A stretch of DNA of 64,000 nucleotides from Prevotella sp. MA2016. Its GTDB lineage: Bacteria > Bacteroidota > Bacteroidia > Bacteroidales > Bacteroidaceae. Position numbers and translations under genes: made by a program. Location of the stretch: positions 1-64,000 of the forward strand of contig NZ_JHUW01000012.1 in assembly GCF_000619825.1 (NCBI RefSeq). The letters run 5' to 3'. Under the pieces are notes generated by a model, which saw only the letters and a list, made by a program, of their open reading frames with translations, was not told the origin of the DNA and made no database searches. This document shows positions 44,424 through 53,849 of this stretch, in pieces (position 1 is the stretch's first letter; each line of letters opens with the position of its first letter).

Positions 44424-46868
44424 TCAGCGGCGTGAGGATTCTGTTTCCTCACGCTTTGCTTTATAATAGCGTTCTACGAAATCAATCTGTTCACTATTGG
44501 GGCGCATGATGAGCGAAGCACCATTAGAGAACTGCATCGTAGTGGGCTCATCGGCCTTGAACGAAGGCCAGTAAGGCAGTCCCTTACCATTAGGATTGCA
44601 GGTCTTGGCAAAGTTAACCCAATACTGCTGAATAATCTCGGCAGTGGCACTCTCGGCAGGATACTGCTGTGGCTGATCCAGGAAGTGACCATTGAGATAC
44701 ATGATATCATCAGCATGGGCCACGCCGCGGCGACGGGGATCCTGCGAGAAGCTCATCTTGGATGGCTGGGCCAGATAGGCTGCATAGGCAGGACTCTTAC
44801 CTGTCTGACTCTGCAGGTTGGCCCAAGCAAACGATGGCCAGGCAAAACCCATATCGCGGAAACAGTCGCTAAAGCCATGCCAAGCCTCATCATCGGTATT
44901 ACCGGGATAAACCTTCAAAGCCTCATCGGCCCAAGAGCCAAAGATGCCTTTCACCGTCTTCTGATAATCCTCAGCCTTCAGATTGCCCGGTGTGAAGAGG
45001 GCACCCTCGTCGCTATTGGTCATCACGATGACGGGCACATCATTATACTCGCCACGCTCATAGAGGCGATACTGATCATCACAAATCACATAGCCATCCA
45101 CACAGGGCCAGAAGCCCGAGAAGCCCACATTGCCATCACACAGAGCCATGGCATCCATCTGGCGCAGCTGCTTCAGATTCTTTTTCTTGAGATGCTTCAT
45201 GAAAGCCACACCCTGACTCTCGGCACCCTTCTGCGAGGCATCGAGGCCCAGCGAACGGGGCTGATCGCTCCAAGGGGCAAACGAACCGCCACTCTGACTA
45301 ATGCAGGCGCGGAACAGCCCCTTGGCCAATGGTGAGGCACAGAGCATGCTACAGCTGATGGCACCGGCACTCTCGCCAAAAATGGTAACCTTTGAGGGGT
45401 CGCCACCAAACTGGGCTATGTTGCGCTGCACCCACTGCAGGGCATAGATCTGGTCGAGCAGACCGTAGTTGCCCGAATGACCTTCCTTGCTCTCCTTGGT
45501 GAGCTCGGGGTGCGCCATGAAACCCAAGGCACCAGTGCGATACTCGATGCTGACGATGACCACACCACGCTGAGCCAGACGCTTCCACAGGTCGCCACCA
45601 TACCATTCGGTCTGGAAGCCACCACCATGAATCCATACCATCACAGGCAGTTTCTCGCACTTACTCTTGGCCGGAGTGGCAATACCGAGATACAAGCAGT
45701 CTTCGCTCATCATATCGGCAGTACGCCCTGGACGTGTGGGCTGTGGGGGCATCGGGCCGAACGTGTCGCACTTGCGCACACCCTGCCAGGCCTTAGCGGG
45801 CTGAGGGGCACGCCAGCGCAGATTGCCAACAGGAGGGGCTGCATAAGGGATGGCCTTATACACAGCCAGACCCTCATCGAGCACACCCTCTACATCGCCT
45901 GTCTCCACATGGGTGGCCAGCAGGGGCTGCGTCTTCTTGCAGCAAGGGGCCTGCAGACGCACCAACACGGGATAGTGGTCGGATGGCAGGCGCTTCTGGT
46001 ATTTCTGGAATGTGATCTCCTGAGGGGCATCGGTGCCCTTGATGGGCTCGGCAGTCTGAGGCTTCTCACTCCAATAAGCATTGGTGAGCACGCCATAGCG
46101 CTCAACGGCAAAGCTAGGCGACACAAACACATGGTCGATACGACTTGCGGTCTTGAGTTCCGGATCCCAGCTGTTGAAGGTACCGTTCTCGGCAAAGCGC
46201 ATCTGCGCCTTCTCATAGCTATCCACCAACAGTCCCGATTCGGTGAAGATGCTGTAGATCTCGTTGGTCTGATCGACATTGAAATCGCCTGTGAGCACCA
46301 CGGGCTGCCCCTTGGCAATCTCGCGGATGCGCTGCACCACCAGCTTGGCGCCCTCGCTACGAGCGATGGTGCCCACGTGGTCCATGTGCAGATTGAAGAA
46401 GAAGAACTTCAAGCAGCTGTTCTTCAGTTCAAAACTACCCCACGTACAGATGCGCACGCAGGCGGCATCCCATCCTAGACCGGGGCGCTCGGGATTTTCT
46501 GACAACCAGAAATCGCCATGATCCAGGAGCTTCACCTTGTTCTTATCGAAAAAGATGTTGGCATGCTCGCCACCATGCTGACCATCATCGCGCCCCAGTC
46601 CGATGCAATCGTAATCGGGCAACTGGCGCAACAGGTCCTGGCGCTGCGACTCGAGCACCTCCTGAGTACCAAAGATGTCGGGATGCTCAAAGAGAATCTG
46701 ACCGCAGATGACGGGCAGGCGCTGCTGCCAGCCATTGCCGGCATCAGCATCACCTTGGTTCTGATAACGAATGTTGTAACTGCCCACGTAGAGCGCCTGG
46801 GCTTGCGCACAGAGTGCTGCTGCCACCATCATGGTGCACAGCACGAGTTTTCTAAGTAACACTTTCAT
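44424..46868 (-). CDS. Fusion of an endonuclease/exonuclease/phosphatase domain and a type-B carboxylesterase
   Basis: This is an exported 814-residue two-domain protein. I start at the ATG at 46868; a GTG lies one codon upstream. After signal peptide MKVLLRKLVLCTMMVAAALC (about 1-23), residues 25-305 form an EEP-fold phosphohydrolase with GSYNIRYQN, GTQEVL, NLHMDHVG, LTGDFNVDQTN, SRIDHVFVS and LPSDHYPVLV. Residues about 310-800 form a type-B carboxylesterase with SEDCLYLGIATP, nucleophile Ser500 in FGESAGAIS, the acidic NSDEGALF and His in VAHADDIMY. The combination suggests removal of a phosphate-linked and an ester-linked group from one substrate, but this is speculation. It is 15 bases downstream of the lactate-dehydrogenase-like gene. 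Confidence 0.85.
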   Translation of the reverse strand: MKVLLRKLVLCTMMVAAALCAQAQALYVGSYNIRYQNQGDADAGNGWQQRLPVICGQILFEHPDIFGTQEVLESQRQDLLRQLPDYDCIGLGRDDGQHGGEHANIFFDKNKVKLLDHGDFWLSENPERPGLGWDAACVRICTWGSFELKNSCLKFFFFNLHMDHVGTIARSEGAKLVVQRIREIAKGQPVVLTGDFNVDQTNEIYSIFTESGLLVDSYEKAQMRFAENGTFNSWDPELKTASRIDHVFVSPSFAVERYGVLTNAYWSEKPQTAEPIKGTDAPQEITFQKYQKRLPSDHYPVLVRLQAPCCKKTQPLLATHVETGDVEGVLDEGLAVYKAIPYAAPPVGNLRWRAPQPAKAWQGVRKCDTFGPMPPQPTRPGRTADMMSEDCLYLGIATPAKSKCEKLPVMVWIHGGGFQTEWYGGDLWKRLAQRGVVIVSIEYRTGALGFMAHPELTKESKEGHSGNYGLLDQIYALQWVQRNIAQFGGDPSKVTIFGESAGAISCSMLCASPLAKGLFRACISQSGGSFAPWSDQPRSLGLDASQKGAESQGVAFMKHLKKKNLKQLRQMDAMALCDGNVGFSGFWPCVDGYVICDDQYRLYERGEYNDVPVIVMTNSDEGALFTPGNLKAEDYQKTVKGIFGSWADEALKVYPGNTDDEAWHGFSDCFRDMGFAWPSFAWANLQSQTGKSPAYAAYLAQPSKMSFSQDPRRRGVAHADDIMYLNGHFLDQPQQYPAESATAEIIQQYWVNFAKTCNPNGKGLPYWPSFKADEPTTMQFSNGASLIMRPNSEQIDFVERYYKAKREETESSRR
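44430..44462 (+). terminator. Possible terminator of the GH43 operon, inside the end of the next gene
   Basis: GCGTGAGGA (44430-44438) pairs with TCCTCACGC (44446-44454), followed by TTTGCTTT. It lies in the last codons of the convergent esterase fusion, so both genes share this sequence. Confidence 0.5.
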
Positions 46869-46883
46869 CACTTGTTTTAATTA

Positions 46884-49800
46884 TTATTTTTTAGTTGTTG
46901 TACATTCATTGACTAGATATACTATATTTATATAAGGTATACCGGTGTTGGCCTCCAGTCCGATTTCGCAGGTGCGACTGTTGGAGTAGCCCACCTCAAT
47001 ATGATGAGCCTCTATCTGTGGGCGCAGCTTGCGCAAGCCATACTGATTAAGCTCAGGCACACTAAACCCTTTGTCGCCGGCAAAGCCGCAGCAGCCCACG
47101 CCTTCAGGCAGGAACACTTGGGTAGAGCATAGCTTGGCCAGGGCTATCATATCCTTATCCACACCCATGTTGCGCGTAGAGCAGGTCAGGTGGAGTGCTA
47201 TGGGGCGCTCGATAGGATGGAAATCCAGTCGGGGCACCAGGAACTTCATGATAAACTCGGCTGGCTCATAGAGGTGCATCTTATACATCACGCGGCGCAT
47301 GCGATGCAGACACGGACTCTGGTCACAGAGCACGGGATAGCGCCCCTCCTCGCTGGCTTTCCACAGGGCTTTCTCGAGCTCGGCACTCTTACGGTCGGCA
47401 ATATCCAGCATGCCCTTCGACTCCCAAATCTGTCCGCAGCACATCTTCTCCATACCCTCGGGGAAGACGACCTCGTAGCCAGCCTTGCTGAGCAGCTGCA
47501 GCACCTCATCCACCAAGGCGCGCTGCTTACTGCCACGACGGGACTGCCCCATCGTCTGGTTGATGCAGCTGGGGAAGTAAACTACTTTTAACTGAGAACT
47601 GAGAGGTGAGCGCTCGGCTTCGCCGCTTGGTTTGTCCAAGAACTGAGAGGTGTGATTACCCTGCTTGGGTTGGGCATACTTTTGGGGCATGGCGGGGGTC
47701 CAGAGGGGCATGCCCATCTTATTCAGACGGCGGCACACGGTGGACATCAACTTAGTACCAAGGCTGACATGGGCAGCATGGGCCACATCGAGCACCACGC
47801 GCAAACCCTGCTTGAGACCAGCCATGTGGTTGGCAGCATAGTCGCCGAGCCAATAGCCCAAAGGACGCGTGTTCATATCCAACTGACGAATCAGATGCGT
47901 CAACTCGCCCGTGTTGATCTTCATCGGACAAGAGGTAGCGCACAAGCCATCGGTGGCGCAGGTCTGGTCGCCATAATATTCATACTGCTTCTGCAGCGTC
48001 CCCAAACGTTCCGGGTCCTCACCAGTCTGAGCCAGATGACATATCTCGCGCTGCACAGCGATACGCATGCGACTGGACAAGGTGAGTCCGCACGACATGC
48101 AGTTGACCTCGCAGAAGCCACACTCGATGCACTTATTGGCACGCTTAGCCTGCTGGATGGTCTCCTTGGCAGTAGAGTGCGTGGGGTCTATGAGATAATG
48201 TCCGCCATCGGGCACGCTCGTAAAATCGAAATCAAGCACAGGCAATGGTTTGAGGCACTTGATGAAGCAATCGGGATCATCATTGAAGATAACACCACGG
48301 TTGAGCAGATTCTTCGGGTCGAAGATAGCCTTGAGCTCCTTCATAACCTCGTAGGCCTCATCGCCCCACTCATACTTGACAAAGGGTGCCATATTGCGAC
48401 CCGTGCCGTGTTCGGCCTTCAGCGAGCCGTCGTACTCCTCTACCACCAGCTTGGCCACGTCGCGCATCATCTCGGCATAGCGAGCCACCTCGTGCTCATC
48501 GGCAAAGCTCTGGTTCAGAATGAAATGGTAGTTGCCCTCGAAGGCATGACCATAAATACAGGCATCGTTGTAGCCATGATCGGCAATGAGCTGTTGCAAC
48601 TTAACGGTGGCCTCAGGTAGCGACTCGATGGGGAACGCCACATCCTCAATAAGACAGCTAGTGCCCACGGGTCGGGTGCCACCCACTGAAGGGAAGATGC
48701 CACTGCGGATGGCCCAGTACTGACCATAGACGGCAGGATCTTCGGTAAACTCGGCGGGGATATAGAGCCGGTAATTGCTCAGACAGTGCTGGATACGGGA
48801 TATCTTCTCCAACAGTTGCTCGTGGGTGATGCCCTTGGTCTCGGTAAGGATGGCGGTAAGGTTGTGATAGTCGCCTGGCGCCACGCCCTCTATCTTGCCA
48901 GCATCCACATCCTGCTTATACTGCAGGAACACAGGGTCATCGACAGATGAGAGCGACTTATAATCGAGCATCTCGGCACTCTTCACCACCAGATTCTCGG
49001 CGCTATACTCAAAATCCTCGTTGTCGGCCTCCAATCGTTTCATAGCCACTACAGCCTCGCAACTCTCCTTCATCGAGAGGAAGTAAACCATGGCCGAAGC
49101 CTTGAAAGGATAATCCTTGAGGGTGCGCATGGTCACCTCTGACAGGAAGGCCAGTGTGCCCTCGCTGCCCACTATCGAATGGGCTATGATATCAAACGGA
49201 TCATCATAGGCCACCAGCGGGCGCAGGTTCAGACCGGTGACATTCTTGATACTGTATTTCTTGGTGATACGCTGGGTAAGGGCCTCATCGGCACACACCT
49301 TATCATGCAGCTGCCTGATCTTGGCAAGAAATTCGGGATGCGACTGGCGGAAGGCCTCGCGACTATTCTCGTCGCCAGTGTCGAGCACGGTACCATCAGC
49401 AAGGATGATACGTGCCGAGAGCATCATGCGGTCGCTATTGGCATGCACGCCACAGTTCATGCCCGAGGCATTGTTGGCCACGATACCACCCACCATGGCA
49501 GAACCGATAGAAGCGGGATCGGGCGGGAACACACGTCCATAAGGCTTCAGTATCTGATTAACCCGAGCCCCCACGATGCCCGGCTGCAGTTTTATATACA
49601 AGTCAGAGTGGACACTGTCAACTAGAGAAAAACGTTCCCAATGCTTACCTGCAACGATAAGCACACTGTCAGTGCAACTCTGACCGGAAAGCGATGTGCC
49701 GGCAGCACGAAAAGTGAAGGGCAACTCATACTTGGCGCACAACTGCACGATTCGGGCTATCTCATCTTCACCATCGCTACGAATCACTACCTTGGGTATC

Positions 49801-49910
49801 TGGCGATAAAAACTGGCATCAGTACCCCAACCTAAGGTACGCAACGCGTCAGTATAGATTCGGTCGTCAGGCAAAAAAAGCCTCAGTTCGGATAAAAATT
49901 CTTTCAGCAT
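46884..49910 (-). CDS. FAD- and Fe-S-binding dehydrogenase, D-lactate/glycolate dehydrogenase-like
   Basis: This 1008-residue cytoplasmic enzyme resembles large YdiJ-type D-2-hydroxyacid dehydrogenases. The ATG at 49910 is chosen because a -7 element (49948-49955) lies inside the longer frame that begins at 49958. Domains: FAD_binding_4 (FRAAGTSLSGQS), FAD-oxidase C-terminal, two 4Fe-4S clusters (CIECGFCEVNCMSCG; CATDGLCATSCP), and a cysteine-rich CCG domain pair (CCGQIWESKGM; GCCGFAGDKGF). A linker before the CCG domain (PSGEAERSPLSSQ) is encoded by repeat sequence (47590-47654). It is divergent from a lactate permease, which supports oxidation of lactate. The stereospecificity (D) is inferred from the family. 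Confidence 0.88.
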   Translation of the reverse strand: MLKEFLSELRLFLPDDRIYTDALRTLGWGTDASFYRQIPKVVIRSDGEDEIARIVQLCAKYELPFTFRAAGTSLSGQSCTDSVLIVAGKHWERFSLVDSVHSDLYIKLQPGIVGARVNQILKPYGRVFPPDPASIGSAMVGGIVANNASGMNCGVHANSDRMMLSARIILADGTVLDTGDENSREAFRQSHPEFLAKIRQLHDKVCADEALTQRITKKYSIKNVTGLNLRPLVAYDDPFDIIAHSIVGSEGTLAFLSEVTMRTLKDYPFKASAMVYFLSMKESCEAVVAMKRLEADNEDFEYSAENLVVKSAEMLDYKSLSSVDDPVFLQYKQDVDAGKIEGVAPGDYHNLTAILTETKGITHEQLLEKISRIQHCLSNYRLYIPAEFTEDPAVYGQYWAIRSGIFPSVGGTRPVGTSCLIEDVAFPIESLPEATVKLQQLIADHGYNDACIYGHAFEGNYHFILNQSFADEHEVARYAEMMRDVAKLVVEEYDGSLKAEHGTGRNMAPFVKYEWGDEAYEVMKELKAIFDPKNLLNRGVIFNDDPDCFIKCLKPLPVLDFDFTSVPDGGHYLIDPTHSTAKETIQQAKRANKCIECGFCEVNCMSCGLTLSSRMRIAVQREICHLAQTGEDPERLGTLQKQYEYYGDQTCATDGLCATSCPMKINTGELTHLIRQLDMNTRPLGYWLGDYAANHMAGLKQGLRVVLDVAHAAHVSLGTKLMSTVCRRLNKMGMPLWTPAMPQKYAQPKQGNHTSQFLDKPSGEAERSPLSSQLKVVYFPSCINQTMGQSRRGSKQRALVDEVLQLLSKAGYEVVFPEGMEKMCCGQIWESKGMLDIADRKSAELEKALWKASEEGRYPVLCDQSPCLHRMRRVMYKMHLYEPAEFIMKFLVPRLDFHPIERPIALHLTCSTRNMGVDKDMIALAKLCSTQVFLPEGVGCCGFAGDKGFSVPELNQYGLRKLRPQIEAHHIEVGYSNSRTCEIGLEANTGIPYINIVYLVNECTTTKK
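47590..47654. repeat. 7-mer array with GC-rich hairpin core inside the lactate-dehydrogenase gene
   Basis: Units aactgag, aactgag, aggtgag (47590-47610), then a 30-base core starting CGCTCGG with a cttgg/ccaag stem (47626-47630 with 47636-47640), then aactgag, aggtgtg (47641-47654). It encodes a linker. The core resembles the one in the HTCS gene. Confidence 0.7.
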
Positions 49911-49947
49911 ACCGCTTACGGTTTTAGTTACAACATATTTTTGGGAA

Positions 49948-49955
49948 CAAATATA
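49948..49955 (-). promoter_or_regulatory. Bacteroidota -7 element for the lactate-dehydrogenase-like gene
   Basis: TATATTTG on the minus strand, 38 bases upstream of the chosen ATG; this decides the start at 49910. Confidence 0.55.
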
Positions 49956-50031
49956 CAAATAAATTCTATATCGAATCGCGTTTTTTGCTTTTTTTCACTA
50001 AAATAGCAATAAAAGTTTACGAAACTTTTCG

Positions 50032-50039
50032 TATATTTG
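50032..50039 (+). promoter_or_regulatory. Bacteroidota -7 element for the lactate permease
   Basis: TATATTTG fits TAnnTTTG, 41 bases upstream of the start codon. Confidence 0.55.
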
Positions 50040-50080
50040 TCCGCAAAACTTATATAATATTCATTAATAACTAAAATCCT

Positions 50081-51685
50081 ATGTCTGCATTAGTATCAGC
50101 TATCCCCATCCTACTACTTATCATCCTGATGATGGGTTTCAAGGTTTCAGGCTACAAGAGTGCCGTCGTCACTCTGATCGTTACAATCGTCCTAGCGCTA
50201 GTGGCTGTACCGGTCTTAGGCATCGTGCCTGAGAAATATGCCCAGAGCAGCATCCTTGGCATCACGATATGGTCGGTGATAGAAGGACTGTTGAAGGCCT
50301 GCTTCCCTATTATACTTATTATAATATGTGCCATCTTCAGCTACAACATCCTTTGTGAGACGAAGGAGATAGAGACCATCAAGACACAATTCATCCAGAT
50401 GACCTCGGACAAGGGTTTGCTGGTGCTGCTGCTGACATGGGGCTTAGGCGGCGTGCTGGAAGGTATGGCTGGATTCGGCACGGCGGTGGCTATACCGGCG
50501 GCCATACTCATCGGACTGGGATTCAAGCCTATGTTCTCTGCCGTGATATGCTTGATAGCCAACACGGTGGCTGTGGGATTCGGCGCCGTAGGACTGCCTG
50601 CCACCACACTGGCCAACCAGGTGGCTGCCAGCGGAACAGCCACACCCGAGGAGCTGTGCGAGGTGGCTACCTTCATCATCCTGCAGCTGTCGCTGATGTT
50701 CTACATCACACCATTCCTCATCCTGATGCTCACCGACAAGACCAAGATAGTGAAGAATATCTGCATTGCGCTGTTTGTGGGCACGTTCTCCATCATCGTA
50801 CAGTTCTGCTGCGCGCATTTCATCGGCCCAGAAACACCGGCCATCTTGGGTTCTGTGGCTGCCATCATTGCCATGCTGCTCTACAACAAACTGTTTATAC
50901 GCGACGAGCAACCTAGCGACGAGGTGATCGTAGAAAAAAAGAATTTCGGACTGGGCAAGACACTGAAGGCATGGAGCGTGTATGGATTGATTATCTTCTT
51001 TATCCTCATCAGCAGTAAGATTGTGCCACCTATCAACGAACTGCTGGGTAGCACACTGGTGACGCAGGTTGAGTTGCCCGTGATTGGCAACACCTTTAAG
51101 TTTGGTTGGCTTTCGAATGCTGGACTGATGATTTTCTTGGGCGCGATGATAGGTGGACTGATACAGGGTATGAGTCTGCGTGCGCTGCTCAGGCTACTGG
51201 CCAAGACCACGCTAAACCTGCAGAAGACGGTGGTGACCATCTGCTGCCTGGTGGCGATGGCTATGCTGATGAATAATACGGGGATGACGAACGATATCGC
51301 CAAGGGTCTGGTGATGCTGACAGGTGTCTCCTTCCCGTTCTTCGCACCACTAATCGGCTCTATCGGCACCTTCGTAACGGGTAGCGCCACCAATGCCAAC
51401 ATCCTGTTTGGTAAGTTGCAGGCCACTGCTGCCAGCGACCTAGGACTGGTGAACCACGGCAGTTTCTTCGGCGTGAGCGGCAATGAGACCAACTGGCTGG
51501 CGGCTGCCAACTGCGCCGGTTCAGAGGGCGGTAAGCTACTGTCACCACAAAGTATCGCCATCGCTACCGCAGCATGTGACATGGAGGGGCAGGATGGCGA
51601 TATTATGCGAAAGACCATGCCGTTTGCTATCTTCTGGATACTGATGAACGGCCTGATGGTGTTCTTAGGCTTGCACGTTATTTAG
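50081..51685 (+). CDS. lctP: LctP-family lactate permease
   Basis: This 534-residue inner-membrane permease has about 12-14 helices and matches the L-lactate/glycolate permease family (LctP/LldP). The sequence LLTWGLGGVLEGMAGFGTAVAIPAAILIG holds the family signature, and FVTGSATNANILFGKLQATAA, NWLAAANCAGSEGGKLLSPQSIAIA are typical C-terminal motifs. It would import lactate by proton symport. The gene is divergent from the lactate-dehydrogenase-like gene and the two probably form a lactate-use pair. Its stop overlaps that of the DUF4380 gene by eight bases. Confidence 0.92.
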   Translation: MSALVSAIPILLLIILMMGFKVSGYKSAVVTLIVTIVLALVAVPVLGIVPEKYAQSSILGITIWSVIEGLLKACFPIILIIICAIFSYNILCETKEIETIKTQFIQMTSDKGLLVLLLTWGLGGVLEGMAGFGTAVAIPAAILIGLGFKPMFSAVICLIANTVAVGFGAVGLPATTLANQVAASGTATPEELCEVATFIILQLSLMFYITPFLILMLTDKTKIVKNICIALFVGTFSIIVQFCCAHFIGPETPAILGSVAAIIAMLLYNKLFIRDEQPSDEVIVEKKNFGLGKTLKAWSVYGLIIFFILISSKIVPPINELLGSTLVTQVELPVIGNTFKFGWLSNAGLMIFLGAMIGGLIQGMSLRALLRLLAKTTLNLQKTVVTICCLVAMAMLMNNTGMTNDIAKGLVMLTGVSFPFFAPLIGSIGTFVTGSATNANILFGKLQATAASDLGLVNHGSFFGVSGNETNWLAAANCAGSEGGKLLSPQSIAIATAACDMEGQDGDIMRKTMPFAIFWILMNGLMVFLGLHVI

Positions 51686-52478
51686 CAGGCTGCAGATACC
51701 AGCGTACGGTCCAGTTAAGTTCGGCACCGGGAGCCAGGGTGGTATAAGCGCCTTGGCTCTCGAGTTCTATATAGGTCTTACCACGGTTCACATAGACCTG
51801 TATCTCGGCTTCGCCTGGAGCAGGCTCATCGGCCTTCAGGTCGGCAAACTTCTTGGTGAGCACCAGACCGTTGTTCTCATAGCTCAGCCAACCCTTACCA
51901 TCGGCATTGACCTTGCGATTCTCCTGAGCCTCATCGGCAGCGTAGCATGCCACGCCATTCTTCTGCTCGAAGTTCATCAAGCCGGCAGGCCAGATGCTCT
52001 CAACGGGTGCATCAAACTTGATCACACCGGCATTGGGCACACGGGTTATCTCCCATGGTGCCACCTGGCGTGTTTCACCGCTCTCGTTGATGATGCTGTA
52101 GGTGACAACGATGGCACCATCCTTCGCATCGGTACTAAAATCCTTGCGCACGCGGTACTTCAGTTTTTCAGACACCGGACTGGTCATCACCAGATGACCA
52201 TCCTTCTCCACCACCTCATACACACCCTTATCGAGCTCGAATACAGGAGGCCAGTTCCACTCCTTCTGCGGACTGGTCCAGAAGGTGCTACCAAAGGACT
52301 CGGGCCAGCGCAGCTGCGAGATAACTTCCTGATCCTGATACTTGAGCGACATAATCTTGGCGCCCTTCTCGGGGTTGATGGTCATGGTGACATCACCCAC
52401 CTTTAACTCTCTTGTCTGTGCCATGCTTACCGACGACATCAGGCACGCCATGGCTGAAAGAACTAGAATTCGTTTCAT
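51678..52478 (-). CDS. Exported DUF4380-type protein
   Basis: This 266-residue protein has signal peptide MKRILVLSAMACLMSSVSMA and starts at the ATG at 52478 (the frame extends upstream without a good start). The mature part is beta-rich (VGDVTMTINPEKGAKIMSLK; SQLRWPESFGSTFWTSPQKE; VAPWEITRVPNAGVIKF) and resembles DUF4380 proteins, which have a galactose-mutarotase-like supersandwich fold. Such folds bind sugars, so a carbohydrate-related role is likely but unproven. No good -7 element was found; TAACTTTTG upstream is one base too long. The gene is divergent from the MFS transporter. Confidence 0.7.
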   Translation of the reverse strand: MKRILVLSAMACLMSSVSMAQTRELKVGDVTMTINPEKGAKIMSLKYQDQEVISQLRWPESFGSTFWTSPQKEWNWPPVFELDKGVYEVVEKDGHLVMTSPVSEKLKYRVRKDFSTDAKDGAIVVTYSIINESGETRQVAPWEITRVPNAGVIKFDAPVESIWPAGLMNFEQKNGVACYAADEAQENRKVNADGKGWLSYENNGLVLTKKFADLKADEPAPGEAEIQVYVNRGKTYIELESQGAYTTLAPGAELNWTVRWYLQPAK

Positions 52479-52586
52479 ACTTATAGTTGATAATGATTTT
52501 GATTGTTTGACGTAGATGAAGGTCAAAAGTTAAGCCCCGTTATAGTTCGTTAACGTTAGTTCTGCTTTTTAGACCCTGAAAAAGTG

Positions 52587-52594
52587 TAACTTTG
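52587..52594 (+). promoter_or_regulatory. Bacteroidota -7 element for the MFS transporter
   Basis: TAACTTTG fits TAnnTTTG, 28 bases upstream of the start codon. Confidence 0.55.
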
Positions 52595-52622
52595 CACACG
52601 GAAAAGCAGAAAAATAGAATCA

Positions 52623-53849
52623 ATGGAGAAACTCTGGAACAGGAACTACTGCAAGGTGATGGCAGCCAACTTTATGTTGTTTTTTGCCTTCTATGTGCTG
52701 ACGCCCCTACTGCCACTCTACCTGAGTGAGCACTTCGGTGCCACTAAGGATGTGATTGGCCTGGTGCTCTCTGGCTATACCATCACCGCACTGCTGGTAC
52801 GCCCGTTCAGTGGATTCATGGTTGATTCGTTTCCTCGCAAAACGGTGCTCATGGTGGCGTTCGGCATCTTTGCCATCTTCTTTGCAGGCTATCTGGCTGC
52901 CTCTACCCTACTGCTCTTCACCATCGTACGCACGCTGCATGGCGGACCATTCGGCGCCCTCACCGTGGCCAACTCTACCGTGGCTATCGACGTGCTGCCC
53001 AGCAGCAGGCGTACGGAAGGTATCGGCTTCTATGGACTGAGCAACAACCTGGCTATGGCCATAGCTCCCACCATCGGCATCTTTATCTATCAGCTCACCC
53101 ACAGCTTTGAGTTTCTGTTCTGGCTGGCGCTTATCGTAGCCACCTCAGGCTGGCTCATCGACTCGACCGTTCAGCTACCCCACCCTCTCCCAAAGAAGGA
53201 CAAAACAGAGCAGAAGGCACCGTCAAGCGCACCAACACTGTTGGGAGGCAGAGTGAAATTAGACCGTTTTTTCCTAACCCGCGGCTGGCTGTTAGGACTC
53301 AATATGATTGCGTTTGGTTTTAGTTTTGGTGTGCTGAGCAATTATCTGGCCATCTACGGCAAGGAGGTGATGGGCATCACAGGCGGCACTGGCACCTATT
53401 TCATGTTGTGCTCAGTGGGATTGATGTTGTCGCGCCTACAAGGCAGCAAAGCCTTGCGCCAGGGTCGCGTCACTCATAACGCCGCTACCGGCATGGTCAT
53501 CTCACTGGTGGGCTACACCCTCTTCATCGCCTGGGGAGGAGGGATTGGTTACTATGGCTCTGCCCTCCTCATCGGCTTGGGCAACGGACACATGTGGCCA
53601 GCATTTCAGAATATGACTATCAATGTGGCCAGCAACAATCAGCGTGGCACAGCCAACAGCACCATCCTCATCTCATGGGATCTGGGTATGGGACTGGGCA
53701 TTCTGGTGGGCGGTATCGTGGCCGAGCTGATCAGCTATAGTGCTGCTTTCTGGACTGTGGTATTGGTAAACGGAACTGGTGTAGCCACGTTCTTCATGGC
53801 TACCAGAGCATTCTTCTTAAAGCGCAATCTTAATCCTACCGTGCGATAA
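52623..53849 (+). CDS. Major facilitator superfamily transporter
   Basis: This 408-residue protein has 12 predicted helices and belongs to the MFS drug/sugar efflux type. The first half has the loop 2-3 signature VRPFSGFMVDSFPRKTVL (GxxxDxxxRK-like) and the second half QRGTANSTILISWDLGMGLGI. The central cytoplasmic loop (LPHPLPKKDKTEQKAPSS, about residues 185-205) is Pro/Lys-rich. The substrate cannot be read from the sequence. It is between DUF4380 and the histidine kinase; its 3' end overlaps the convergent kinase gene by 14 bases. Confidence 0.85.
   Translation: MEKLWNRNYCKVMAANFMLFFAFYVLTPLLPLYLSEHFGATKDVIGLVLSGYTITALLVRPFSGFMVDSFPRKTVLMVAFGIFAIFFAGYLAASTLLLFTIVRTLHGGPFGALTVANSTVAIDVLPSSRRTEGIGFYGLSNNLAMAIAPTIGIFIYQLTHSFEFLFWLALIVATSGWLIDSTVQLPHPLPKKDKTEQKAPSSAPTLLGGRVKLDRFFLTRGWLLGLNMIAFGFSFGVLSNYLAIYGKEVMGITGGTGTYFMLCSVGLMLSRLQGSKALRQGRVTHNAATGMVISLVGYTLFIAWGGGIGYYGSALLIGLGNGHMWPAFQNMTINVASNNQRGTANSTILISWDLGMGLGILVGGIVAELISYSAAFWTVVLVNGTGVATFFMATRAFFLKRNLNPTVR

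Noticed and set aside
49911..49958. Extended N-terminus of the lactate-dehydrogenase-like protein
   Set aside because: The extra 16 residues contain the likely -7 promoter element and no domain sequence.
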